Below are positions 15,752 to 23,100 of a stretch of DNA of 64,000 nucleotides, in pieces. The stretch comes from Tagaea sp965279565. Its GTDB lineage: Bacteria > Pseudomonadota > Alphaproteobacteria > CACIAM-22H2. The notes beneath the pieces were generated by a model, which saw nothing but the letters and a program-made list of their open reading frames with translations, did not search any database and had not been told where the DNA came from. The DNA lies in contig OZ257249.1 of the NCBI GenBank assembly GCA_965279565.1, positions 124,001 to 188,000 on the forward strand. Reading direction: 5' to 3'. Each line of letters begins with the position of its first letter. Within the stretch, counting starts at the first letter, position 1. The translations under genes were made by a program, and so were the position numbers.

Positions 15752-17671
15752 ATGCCGACCTACGCCGAAATCCACGCGCGCTCGCGCCGCGATCCGGAAG
15801 GTTTCTGGGGCGAGGCGGCGGCGGCCATCGACTGGATCAAGCCGTGGGACAAGGTCCTCGACCCGACGGCGAAGCCCGCCGCGCGCTGGTTCGTGGGCGG
15901 CGAGCTCAACACCTGCTGGAACGCGATCGACCGGCACGTCGCGGCCGGCAACGGGGCACGCGTCGCGGTCATCTACGACAGTCCGGTCACAGGCACCGTC
16001 GCGAAATTCACATACGCCGAAATGCAGGCGAAGATCGCCGCATTCGCCGGCCTGCTTGCCGCCAAAGGCGTGGTCAAGGGCGACCGCGTCATCGTCTACA
16101 TGCCGATGGTGCCCGAAGCGCTTGTGGCGATGCTGGCCTGCGCAAGGCTGGGTGCGGTCCACTCGGTCGTGTTCGGCGGCTTTGCGGCCAACGAGCTGGC
16201 CGTGCGCATCGACGACTGCACGCCCAAGGCGATCGTCTCGGCCTCGTGCGGCATCGAGGGGGCCAAGACCCTCGCCTACAAGCCGCTGCTCGACGGTGCG
16301 ATCGCCATCGCGCGCCACAAGCCCGATTTCTGCGTGATCCTGCAGCGCCCGCAACTGGCCTGCGAACTTGTTGCCGGGCGCGACATCGACTGGATGCAAG
16401 GTGCCGCCACCGCGAAACCCGCCGATTGCGTGCCGGTCAAGGCGACCGATCCGCTCTATGTGCTCTACACGTCGGGCACCACGGGCCAGCCCAAGGGCGT
16501 GGTGCGCGACAATGGCGGGCATGCGGTCGCACTCGCCTATTCGATGCGCGCGATCTACGACACGAAGCCGGGCGAGGTGTTCTGGGCCGCGTCGGACGTG
16601 GGCTGGGTCGTCGGCCACTCGTACATCTGCTACGCGCCGCTGCTCGCCGGCTGCACGAGCGTGCTGTTCGAGGGCAAGCCCGTCGGCACGCCCGACGCCG
16701 GCGTCTTCTGGCGCGTGATCGCCGAGCATGGCGTGGCGACGTTCTTCACAGCACCCACCGCCTTCCGCGCGATCCGCAAGGAAGACCCCGAAGGCAAGCT
16801 GATCGCCAAATACGACCTGTCGAAGTTCCGCGCGCTGTTCCTGGCGGGCGAGCGCTGCGATCCGGCCACGCTCGAATGGGCGATGGAAAAGCTGAAGCGT
16901 CCGGTCGTCGACCATTGGTGGCAGACCGAGACGGGCTGGCCCATCGCGGCCAACGCGCTGGGCATTCCCACGGGCACGGGCGCCCCCTTCCCGATCAAGC
17001 CCGGCTCGCCGACCAAGGCGGTCCCGGGCTGGGACGTGCAGGTGCTGGGGGCCGACGGCCATCCGGTTCCCGCCGGCGACATCGGCGCCATCGTGTGCGC
17101 CCTACCGCTGCCGCCCGGCACGTTCCCCACGCTGTGGAACGCCGAGCAGCGCTATGTCGACGCGTATCTCGCCGAATATCCCGGCTACTACAAGACGGGC
17201 GATGCGGGTTACGTCGATGCCGATGGTTACGTCTACGTGATGACGCGCGTCGACGACGTGATCAACGTCGCCGGCCACCGCCTGTCGACGGGCCAGATGG
17301 AGGAGATCCTCGCGAGCCACAAGGACGTCGCCGAATGCGCGGTCGTCGGCGTGGCGGACGAGCTGAAGGGCCAGGTGCCGCTTGGCTTCGTCGTGCTGAA
17401 GAGCGGCGTCAACCGCCCGGACGCCGAGATCGTCGCCGAGATCGTGGCGCTGGTGCGCGAGAAGATCGGCCCCGTCGCGTTCTTCAAGCAGGCGGTGATC
17501 GTCAAGCGGCTGCCCAAGACGCGCTCGGGCAAGATCCTGCGCGGCACCATGCAGAAGATCGCCGACGGGCAGGCCTACAAGCCGCCCGCCACGATCGACG
17601 ATCCGCTGATCCTCGACGAGATCCGCGAGAGCCTGCAGCCGGCGGGGTATGCGAAGGCACCCTCACCCTAG
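15752..17671 (+). CDS. prpE: propionyl-CoA synthetase
   Basis: The 639-residue AMP-forming synthetase begins MPTYAEIHARSRRDPEGFWG, like the acetyl/propionyl-CoA synthetase branch. Motifs include LYTSGTTGQPKGVVRDNGGH, WWQTETGWP (the substrate-pocket motif), YKTGDAGYVDADGYVYVMTRVDDVINVAGHRLST, and the acetylatable Lys in RLPKTRSGKILRGTM. The DNGGHAVAL and WAASDVGWVVGHSY blocks are those of PrpE. CGGGGGGAAA supplies the ribosome site. The last residues (APSP) and the stop codon are encoded inside an interspersed repeat, so the natural C-terminus has been replaced or extended by the repeat. Confidence 0.9.
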   Translation: MPTYAEIHARSRRDPEGFWGEAAAAIDWIKPWDKVLDPTAKPAARWFVGGELNTCWNAIDRHVAAGNGARVAVIYDSPVTGTVAKFTYAEMQAKIAAFAGLLAAKGVVKGDRVIVYMPMVPEALVAMLACARLGAVHSVVFGGFAANELAVRIDDCTPKAIVSASCGIEGAKTLAYKPLLDGAIAIARHKPDFCVILQRPQLACELVAGRDIDWMQGAATAKPADCVPVKATDPLYVLYTSGTTGQPKGVVRDNGGHAVALAYSMRAIYDTKPGEVFWAASDVGWVVGHSYICYAPLLAGCTSVLFEGKPVGTPDAGVFWRVIAEHGVATFFTAPTAFRAIRKEDPEGKLIAKYDLSKFRALFLAGERCDPATLEWAMEKLKRPVVDHWWQTETGWPIAANALGIPTGTGAPFPIKPGSPTKAVPGWDVQVLGADGHPVPAGDIGAIVCALPLPPGTFPTLWNAEQRYVDAYLAEYPGYYKTGDAGYVDADGYVYVMTRVDDVINVAGHRLSTGQMEEILASHKDVAECAVVGVADELKGQVPLGFVVLKSGVNRPDAEIVAEIVALVREKIGPVAFFKQAVIVKRLPKTRSGKILRGTMQKIADGQAYKPPATIDDPLILDEIRESLQPAGYAKAPSP

Positions 17672-17750
17672 CCCTCTCCCGCACGCGGGAGAGGGGATGA
17701 CACCGGTCTAGTTCCCTCTCCCCTACGGGGAGAGGGTCAGGGTGAGGGGT
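17658..17750. repeat. compound REP-like inverted repeat between prpE and trcR
   Basis: Two hairpins lie back to back: CCCTCTCCCGC/GCGGGAGAGGG (17672-17695, 11-bp arms) and CCCTCTCCCC/GGGGAGAGGG (17714-17736, 10-bp arms). They are enclosed by the inverted pair CCCTCACCCT (17660-17669) and AGGGTGAGGG (17739-17748). This is two head-to-head copies of the palindromic CCCTCACCCTAGCCCTCTCCC-type element that is scattered in many G+C-rich genomes. It overlaps the prpE stop and probably terminates both converging transcripts. Confidence 0.8.
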
Positions 17751-17757
17751 GGATCGC

Positions 17758-18420
17758 TTAAGCGTCCTGCTTCGCGGCCGCGTCCGCAGCCGCGACTGCG
17801 GCGGCGGCTTCCTTGGCGGCGGCGGTCGCTGCCTTGGCGGCTTCGGCGGCCTTGGCGGCCTTGCGCGCGGCGCGTTCCTGTTCCTTGCGCGCGCGTTCGG
17901 CCGCGCGGGCGGCCTTGTTGATCGCCTCGTCGAGCTGGTCCTGCGAGCACAGGCCGAGCACGACCGGGTTCGTCGGCTTGATGTTCGCCATGTCGAAATG
18001 GCTGCGGTCGCGGATCTTCTGGATCGTCGGCTTCGTCGTGCCGACCATCTTGCCGATCTGCGCGTCGGTCAGTTCGGCATGGTGGCGAAGCAGCCACGCG
18101 ATCGCGGCAGGGCGGTCCTGGCGCTTCGACACGGGCGTGTAGCGGGCACCCTTCGGGCGCTGCACGGGCATCGGCAGGTCGACCTTGAGCAGCGTCAGCA
18201 CGGCGGTCTTGTCCGCCTCGCAGCGCGCCAGCTCCTCGCGCGTGATCTGGTTGTTGGCGACCGGGTCGAGGCCGACGATGCCGATGGCGACTTCGCCGTC
18301 GGCGATGCCCTGCACTTCGAGGGGATGCATGCCGCAGAATGCCGCGACCTGTTCGAAGGTCAGCGCGGTGTTCTCGACCAGCCATACGGCGGTCGCCTTG
18401 GGCATCAGCGGAAGCGTCAT
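17758..18420 (-). CDS. trcR: cell cycle transcriptional regulator TrcR (DUF1013)
   Basis: The 220-residue protein matches the DUF1013/TrcR family of alphaproteobacteria: MTLPLMPKATAVWLVENTAL at the N-terminus, FEQVAAFCGMHPLEVQGIADGEV, GLDPVANNQIT and the HTH-like block LTDAQIGKMVGTTKPTIQKIRDRSHFD. TrcR associates with RNA polymerase and affects cell-cycle transcription in Caulobacter. The C-terminal 60 residues are an Ala/Lys helix, probably a flexible coiled coil. It has its own promoter with near-consensus spacing and a palindrome in its leader. It is divergent from the gene at 18641. Confidence 0.92.
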   Translation of the reverse strand: MTLPLMPKATAVWLVENTALTFEQVAAFCGMHPLEVQGIADGEVAIGIVGLDPVANNQITREELARCEADKTAVLTLLKVDLPMPVQRPKGARYTPVSKRQDRPAAIAWLLRHHAELTDAQIGKMVGTTKPTIQKIRDRSHFDMANIKPTNPVVLGLCSQDQLDEAINKAARAAERARKEQERAARKAAKAAEAAKAATAAAKEAAAAVAAADAAAKQDA

Positions 18421-18477
18421 GTTCGGTCCTCCTGGCGGGGGGCAGGCGCGACCGACAAGGCAAACGCCTTACCTTTC

Positions 18478-18493
18478 GTCCCGTTAACGGGAC
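18478..18493. promoter_or_regulatory. perfect 16-bp palindrome in the trcR leader
   Basis: GTCCCGTTAACGGGAC is a perfect palindrome with a GTTAAC centre. It lies between the predicted trcR promoter (18529-18557) and the trcR start at 18420, so it would be in the 5' untranslated RNA or act as an operator just downstream of the transcription start. Confidence 0.45.
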
Positions 18494-18528
18494 AAGTCGA
18501 GCCAACCCGAATTGTGCGGATGGCCCGT

Positions 18529-18557
18529 CTTATATAGGCGGCCCGGAGCCGGGTCAA
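18529..18557 (-). promoter_or_regulatory. trcR promoter (sigma70-type)
   Basis: On the minus strand TTGACC (18557-18552) is followed by a 17-base spacer and TATAAG (18534-18529). Both boxes are close to consensus, and the spacing is optimal. The predicted leader to the trcR ATG is about 100 bases. Confidence 0.6.
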
Positions 18558-18572
18558 AACGTTCCGCAGGGG

Positions 18573-18601
18573 TTGACTCATTTCCGGTATTAGGATATTT
18601 A
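18573..18601 (+). promoter_or_regulatory. promoter of the gene at 18641 with a GANTC site at the -35 box
   Basis: TTGACT (18573-18578), a 17-base spacer and TATTTA (18596-18601) form a sigma70-type promoter. The -35 box overlaps GACTC (18575-18579), a CcrM methylation site of the GANTC type, as found at GcrA/CcrM-controlled promoters. A second possible -10, TATACT, lies closer to the gene (18619-18624). Confidence 0.55.
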
Positions 18602-18640
18602 GCCGTTTAAAGGGTCTTTATACTAAAGAAAGGAAAAATT

Positions 18641-19324
18641 ATGGCATCAACTCCCAGGCTCCACCCGCTGTTCGTCCGCTGGCTGCAGCGCGCGCTTGAA
18701 GCTGCCGAGGGCGCCAGGCCCGGGCAGATCGCGCTGCTGACGAACGGCGAAAGCGGGGCGTCACTGGGTCGCCTCCAGATGGACCTGTCGCAGCAGGCGG
18801 CCCTGCGCGGCGATCTCGCCCTTGTGGCGCGAAGGTCGCTGGTGCCGGGCGACGTCGACGGCCTGCTGGCCAAGCGCGTGCGCCTGATGACGCTCTCCGA
18901 ACGCGAGACCGCGCGCCGTGTGCTCGAACACCTGCTCGAAAAGCCGGCGGGTGCCGCCTGGCTCGCAAGGCACGAGCGCGCGATGGCGGTGCGCGTCGGG
19001 CTCGCCGTGCGCCGGCTGATCGCGGCGGCATCGCCCGGTGCGGCGGATTTCGCGGCAAGCCTGCGCGGCCAGATCGAGATCGGCTGCCACCTGCACCAGT
19101 TCGGCACCGGCAGCACCGCAAAGCTCGCCGCGTTCCTCGCCGGGCAGCGCGTGACGTTCGAAAGCGGGCGGACTGCCGAATTCCGCGCCCCGCTCGACAT
19201 CGAGCAGTTCCGCGGCTTCCGCCGCGCCACGCAATGGGGCCACGAGAATCCGCGCGCCAACGAGAGCCGCCACATGCGCGTCGACTTGGCGCTGCGCGCG
19301 GCCCCGGGCGGAATGCTAGCCTGA
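18641..19324 (+). CDS. uncharacterised protein with a possible lysozyme-like N-terminal motif
   Basis: I do not recognise this 227-residue protein with confidence. It has no signal peptide or membrane segment and is mostly helical. The block LLTNGESGASLGRLQMDLSQQ (split here as LLTNGESGASLG and RLQMDLSQQ) recalls the E-S/G-x-S-x-G-x-x-Q motif around the catalytic Glu of lysozyme-like domains. This is a weak resemblance. A later part, RATQWGHENPRANESRHMRVDLAL, is unlike known motifs. AAGGAAA lies well placed before the ATG, in unusually A+T-rich DNA. The promoter carries a GANTC site and faces away from trcR, suggesting cell-cycle control. It lies just upstream of rnhB. Confidence 0.7.
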   Translation: MASTPRLHPLFVRWLQRALEAAEGARPGQIALLTNGESGASLGRLQMDLSQQAALRGDLALVARRSLVPGDVDGLLAKRVRLMTLSERETARRVLEHLLEKPAGAAWLARHERAMAVRVGLAVRRLIAAASPGAADFAASLRGQIEIGCHLHQFGTGSTAKLAAFLAGQRVTFESGRTAEFRAPLDIEQFRGFRRATQWGHENPRANESRHMRVDLALRAAPGGMLA

Positions 19325-19342
19325 CGCGAAGCAAACGCCGGA

Positions 19343-19978
19343 GTGCCGCCCCTGCCTGACCTCAAGCACGAAAAGCGCATCGGCGGCTCCGTCGCCGGCA
19401 TCGACGAGGCCGGGCGCGGACCGCTTGCGGGCCCGGTCGTCGCCGCGGCGGTCGTGTTCCTTGCAGCGAAACTGCCGCGTTCGCTGAGCGGTGCCATCGA
19501 CGATTCGAAGAAGCTGACCGAGGCGAAGCGCGAAGCCGCATTCGACGAGCTGCGCGCGCATGCGCTCACCGGCACGCTCGTCTACGCCATCGCGGCGGCG
19601 AGCGTGGCGGAGATCGACAGGCTCAACATCCTGCGCGCCACGCATCTGGCGATGCGCCGCGCCCTCGCCCGCCTGCCCTTCGTGCCGGACGCAGCGCTCA
19701 TCGACGGCAACCAGCTGCCGCGCGACCTGCCCTGCCGCAGCGAGGGCCTGGTCAAGGGCGACGCGAAGTCGCTGTCGATCGCGGCCGCCTCGATCCTCGC
19801 GAAGGTCGTGCGCGACCGCATCATGAAGCGGCTGGATGTTCTCTATCCGGTCTATGGCTGGGGTTCGAACAAGGGATATGGGGCGGCGACGCATATCGAA
19901 TCCATTGCGGTCCACGGCCCCTCGCCCCACCACAGATTGAGTTTCGCGCCGCTCGCGCAGGGTCGATTAAGCCTTTGA
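19343..19978 (+). CDS. rnhB: ribonuclease HII
   Basis: This 211-residue enzyme removes ribonucleotides from DNA. It has VAGIDEAGRGPLAGPVVAAAV with the first two acidic residues of the DEDD site, DDSKKLTEAKRE, the third acid in DAALIDGNQLP, and VKGDAKSLSIAAASILAKVVRDRIM with the fourth. The C-terminal substrate-reading region YGWGSNKGYGAATH is typical of HII. The predicted start is GTG at 19343, 18 bases after the previous gene and with GGA directly before it, so the exact start is uncertain. Its stop codon overlaps the first of the GANTC sites in front of ccrM. Confidence 0.94.
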   Translation: MPPLPDLKHEKRIGGSVAGIDEAGRGPLAGPVVAAAVVFLAAKLPRSLSGAIDDSKKLTEAKREAAFDELRAHALTGTLVYAIAAASVAEIDRLNILRATHLAMRRALARLPFVPDAALIDGNQLPRDLPCRSEGLVKGDAKSLSIAAASILAKVVRDRIMKRLDVLYPVYGWGSNKGYGAATHIESIAVHGPSPHHRLSFAPLAQGRLSL

Positions 19979-20015
19979 TTCGTTTATCTGTTGACCGCGG
20001 AATCGCCGCTGACTC
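19977..20015 (+). promoter_or_regulatory. cluster of three GANTC methylation sites upstream of ccrM
   Basis: GATTC (19977-19981), GAATC (20000-20004) and GACTC (20011-20015) fall within 39 bases, ending 11 bases before the ccrM ATG. CcrM methylates GANTC, and in Caulobacter its promoter is silenced or modulated by the methylation state of such sites. A TTAA followed seven bases later by ATTC (19967-19981) is only a partial CtrA-type match. Confidence 0.6.
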
Positions 20016-20026
20016 AGGATGCGGCC

Positions 20027-21130
20027 ATGACAAAGCACCAGCCCCGCATCGAGTTCCCGGAAGGGACGATTTCCATCGGCGACTGCGTCGAGCTCATGGG
20101 CCAGCTGCCCGAGAACTCGATCGACATGGTGTTCGCCGACCCGCCCTATAACCTGATGCTGAAGGGCGACCTGCATCGCCCGAACAATTCCAAGGTCGAC
20201 GCGGTCGACGACGCGTGGGACCAGATCGGCGACTTCGCCGCCTACGACAAGTTCAGCCGCGCGTGGCTCACGGCCGCGCGCAAGGCGCTGAAGCCCGACG
20301 GCGCGATCTGGGTCATCGGCAGCTACCACAACATCTTCCGCGTGGGCGCCATGCTGCAGGATCTGGGTTTCTGGATCCTCAACGACATCGTCTGGCGCAA
20401 GACCAACCCGATGCCGAACTTCCGCGGCCGGCGCTTCACCAACGCGCACGAGACGATGATCTGGGCCGCGAAGTCGGAGAAATCCAAGTACACGTTCAAC
20501 TACGAGGCGATGAAGGCTCTTAACGAAGAGCTCCAGATGCGCTCGGACTGGCTGATCCCGGTCTGCGGCGGTCCGGAGCGGATCAAGGGTGCGGACGGCA
20601 AGAAGGCGCATCCCACGCAGAAGCCCGAGTCGCTGGTCTACCGCGCGGTGCTGTCGTCCTCGCGAGCCGGCGAAACCGTCCTCGACCCCTTCTTCGGCTC
20701 GGGCACCACGGGCGCCGTCGCCAAGCGTCTGGGCCGGAAGTTCGTGGGATTCGAGCGGGATCACGGCTATGTCGACGTCGCGACCCAGCGCATCCGCGAC
20801 ACGCTTCCCGATGATCCGGAGTTCCTGACCGTACGCGCCAAGCGCGAGGAACCGCGCATCCCGTTCGGCTGGCTGGTCGAGCGAGGGCTCTTGCGGTCGG
20901 GTGAAGTGTTGAGCGATGCTACGGGACGCTGGACGGCGCGCATCCGGGCCGACGGCACGCTGGTTGCTTCGACGTCGACCGGCGATCATCGCGGCTCGAT
21001 CCACCAGGTCGGGGCCGCCGTGATGGGGGCGCCGGCATGCAACGGGTGGACGTTCTGGTGCACGAGCATGGACGGGCGGCGCGTGCCGATCGACCTGCTC
21101 CGCCAGAAGCTCCGCGCGGAACTGAACTGA
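20027..21130 (+). CDS. ccrM: cell-cycle-regulated DNA adenine methyltransferase (GANTC)
   Basis: The 367-residue beta-class N6-adenine methyltransferase has the catalytic motif DPPYNL at residues 38-43 and the SAM-binding motif DPFFGSGTTG at 220-229, the order of the beta class. The target-recognition region contains WRKTNPMPNFRGRRFTNAHET, highly typical of CcrM/HinfI-like enzymes. After residue 270 comes the extra CcrM C-terminal domain (AKREEPRIPFGWLVERGLL to RVPIDLLRQKLRAELN) that is needed for DNA recognition. The start ATG at 20027 directly follows three GANTC sites. There is no cognate restriction gene, as expected for an orphan cell-cycle methylase. Confidence 0.96.
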   Translation: MTKHQPRIEFPEGTISIGDCVELMGQLPENSIDMVFADPPYNLMLKGDLHRPNNSKVDAVDDAWDQIGDFAAYDKFSRAWLTAARKALKPDGAIWVIGSYHNIFRVGAMLQDLGFWILNDIVWRKTNPMPNFRGRRFTNAHETMIWAAKSEKSKYTFNYEAMKALNEELQMRSDWLIPVCGGPERIKGADGKKAHPTQKPESLVYRAVLSSSRAGETVLDPFFGSGTTGAVAKRLGRKFVGFERDHGYVDVATQRIRDTLPDDPEFLTVRAKREEPRIPFGWLVERGLLRSGEVLSDATGRWTARIRADGTLVASTSTGDHRGSIHQVGAAVMGAPACNGWTFWCTSMDGRRVPIDLLRQKLRAELN

Positions 21131-21180
21131 TCGGCGGCTCCCGGACCGGGCGCCGTCCGGAAACGAGAGCGAGAACACCG

Positions 21181-21558
21181 ATGGCCGAACCGCAGTTTTC
21201 CCCCCGCACGCAAGCCACCGGTGCGGCACGCCAGGCACAGCGCGTGCGATCGATCTTCATCCTGTCGAAGTCGGTCTCGGAGCTGCTCGGCCCCGACCAT
21301 CACGTCGCGCGCGCGGTGCGCAACGCCGCCGACGACGAGAACCCGTTCAACTTCGAACTCGCCCGAACGGCGTTCGACCGCCTGCCGGGCGCCACGCGCC
21401 GGCGCATCCGCGGCCACGCGGAAGCCGAGGCGGAGCGCTACGCGGACGCGATCGGCCTCAAGGCCATCCTGCGCAAGCTGCCCACGGACCAGCCGATCGG
21501 CCTCGAGATGATCTGGCCGCAATCGTCGACGTACCCGACGCGCAAGCGCGATATCTAG
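21181..21558 (+). CDS. conserved hypothetical protein, about 125 residues
   Basis: This soluble, helical protein starts MAEPQFSPRTQATGAARQAQ and continues with SIFILSKSVSELLGPDHHVARAVRNAADDENPFNFELARTAF (in pieces: LSKSVSELLG, NPFNFELARTAF). I do not recognise the family. The start at 21181 follows GAGAGCGAGA. It lies 50 bases after ccrM on the same strand and may be co-transcribed with it. Its stop overlaps the stop of the convergent gene at 21555. No signal peptide, membrane segment or cysteine motif is seen. Confidence 0.7.
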   Translation: MAEPQFSPRTQATGAARQAQRVRSIFILSKSVSELLGPDHHVARAVRNAADDENPFNFELARTAFDRLPGATRRRIRGHAEAEAERYADAIGLKAILRKLPTDQPIGLEMIWPQSSTYPTRKRDI

Positions 21559-21863
21559 AATTTCGGCGTCTCGCCGTCCGCCGGCAGGTCCAGGGCGGCG
21601 AGATTGCAGCCGCAGAACGGGCAATTCGCCGCGGCGGCTTTCGCACGCGCCTGTTCGGCGTCCGCCCCGCCCGCTTCCATCTCGCGGATGAGATCGGCCA
21701 GCACGCGCTGGTGGGTGTTGCGCGTCTCGCACGCGGCCAGCAGCAGGCGCTGGCGCGGCACGTCGAGCTCCTCGACGCGCAACGCCACCGCGACGCCGGG
21801 GACGAACGACGCCGCCACCGCAGCACTGCCGATCTTCAGAAGGGACCGTCTGCCTTGGGACAT
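21555..21863 (-). CDS. Tat-exported small protein with a CxxCxC motif
   Basis: The 102-residue protein starts MSQGRRSLLKIGSAAVAASF, with a twin-arginine signal (RRSLLKIG then a hydrophobic stretch and VAVA), so it should be exported folded to the periplasm. The mature part is helical (ETRNTHQRVLADLIREMEAGG) and contains NCPFCGCNLAALDL, a Cys-x-x-Cys-x-Cys cluster that could bind metal or a cofactor. That would fit with Tat export. The family is not recognised. It ends in a 4-base overlap with the convergent gene. An alternative start at 21899 lies upstream without a ribosome site. Confidence 0.72.
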   Translation of the reverse strand: MSQGRRSLLKIGSAAVAASFVPGVAVALRVEELDVPRQRLLLAACETRNTHQRVLADLIREMEAGGADAEQARAKAAAANCPFCGCNLAALDLPADGETPKF

Positions 21864-21940
21864 GCGCCGATTATAGCCGCCGGAATCGGGCAAATCCATG
21901 GCCGGTCCGCCGTCGTATCCTTCATGAAAGGATGACGGAC

Positions 21941-22687
21941 ATGGACGGCATCGTCTGGATCACGGGGGCCTCTTCGGGCATCGGGCGCGCCCTCGCCCTG
22001 CGGCTGGCGAAAGGCGGGCGGCGCGTCGTGGCGTCGGCGCGCAACGGTGCCGCGCTCGAAGCGCTGGCGGCCGAGGCCGGGGCGAACCTGTCCGCCCTGC
22101 CGCTCGACACGACCGACGAGGCCGCGTGCGAGGCGGCCGTCGCGTGGATCGAGACCGAGATCGGCCCCGTCGCACTCGCCGTCCTCAATGCCGGCACGCA
22201 CCTGCCCACGCCCGCCAGGAAGTTTGCCGTCGCCCCGTTCCGCAAGCTCGTCGAGACGAACCTGATGGGCACGGTCAATGCACTTGTCCCGGTGCTCGCC
22301 GCGATGCGCGCGCGCAAGGCGGGTGCGATCGCGGTCGTCGCGTCGGTCGCCGGCTATGGCGGGCTGCCGACGGCGGCGGCCTATGGCGCCACCAAGGCCG
22401 GGCTCATCAACATGTGCGAGGCGCTGAAGCCCGAATGCGACGCGTTCGGCGTGAAGCTGCAGCTCGTCGATCCGGGTTTCGTGCGCACGCCGCTGACCGA
22501 CCGCAACCCGTTCCCGATGCCGTTCCTGATGGAACTCGACGACGCGGTCGACGCCCTCGTCGCGGGCCTCGCATCCGACCGGTTCGAGATCGTGTTCCCG
22601 CGCCGCTTCGCCTTCCTGCTCAAGTTCCTCAACATGCTTCCCTACGGGCTCTATTTCCGCATCGTGCGGCGCATGACGGGGGCGTGA
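21941..22687 (+). CDS. short-chain dehydrogenase/reductase
   Basis: This NAD(P)-dependent SDR has the cofactor motif ITGASSGIGRALALRLA at the N-terminus, the NAG motif (LNAGTHLP), the catalytic Ser in VVASVAGYGG and the YGATKAG active site Tyr-x-x-x-Lys. The C-terminal region is amphipathic (RRFAFLLKFLNMLPYGLYFRIVRRM), suggesting membrane association and a lipid-like substrate. I prefer ATG 21941 because AAAGG lies nine bases before it. ATG 21932 would add three residues. It overlaps the next gene by one base (TGATG) and stands at the end of a stress and lipid cluster. Confidence 0.9.
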   Translation: MDGIVWITGASSGIGRALALRLAKGGRRVVASARNGAALEALAAEAGANLSALPLDTTDEAACEAAVAWIETEIGPVALAVLNAGTHLPTPARKFAVAPFRKLVETNLMGTVNALVPVLAAMRARKAGAIAVVASVAGYGGLPTAAAYGATKAGLINMCEALKPECDAFGVKLQLVDPGFVRTPLTDRNPFPMPFLMELDDAVDALVAGLASDRFEIVFPRRFAFLLKFLNMLPYGLYFRIVRRMTGA

Positions 22688-23100
22688 TGGACCGGCTCGA
22701 CGACTATGTCGCGTTCTTCGAACGCATCTCGCTCGACCGGCTGGGCGAGCTCGACGCACTCGTCGTGCCCGACGTGCGCTTCAAGGACCCGTTCAACGAC
22801 CTGCGCGGGGTCGACAACATGCGCAAGGCGCTCGCCAAGGCGTTCGAGCACGGCACGCCGCGCTTCGAGGTGATCGACCGCGCGCGCGGCGAACAGGCGG
22901 CCTACCTGCTGTGGCGCTACACGCACGGGCCGGGTTTCGCGCTGGAGGGGATGAGCGAGATCCGCCTGGCGCCCGACGGACGCATCGCCGAGCATATCGA
23001 CCACTGGGATTCCGGCGCGCAGTTCTACGCGCGCGTTCCGGTGCTGGGCTGGCTGATCGGCCTCGTGCGCAACCGCTTCAGGATCCGCGACGGAAGGTGA
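22687..23100 (+). CDS. nuclear transport factor 2-like (SnoaL-like) protein
   Basis: This 137-residue protein has the NTF2/SnoaL pocket fold: YVAFFERISLDRLGELDALV, then VRFKDPFNDLRGVDNMRKAL, YLLWRYTHGP and AEHIDHWDSGAQFYARVPVLG. Such proteins in SDR operons are often isomerases or ligand carriers for lipid metabolism. Its ATG overlaps the SDR stop, so the pair is translationally coupled. Its 3' end overlaps the convergent DUF3833 gene by 23 bases. An SDR/NTF2-like pair next to CFA and DUF1365 genes recurs in alphaproteobacterial oxidative-stress clusters, which is context, not proof. Confidence 0.85.
   Translation: MDRLDDYVAFFERISLDRLGELDALVVPDVRFKDPFNDLRGVDNMRKALAKAFEHGTPRFEVIDRARGEQAAYLLWRYTHGPGFALEGMSEIRLAPDGRIAEHIDHWDSGAQFYARVPVLGWLIGLVRNRFRIRDGR

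Noticed and set aside
13968..17671. Polyketide or siderophore adenylation cluster from two adjacent AMP-ligases
   Set aside because: Both are stand-alone acyl- or propionyl-CoA synthetases on opposite strands with no carrier or condensation domains.
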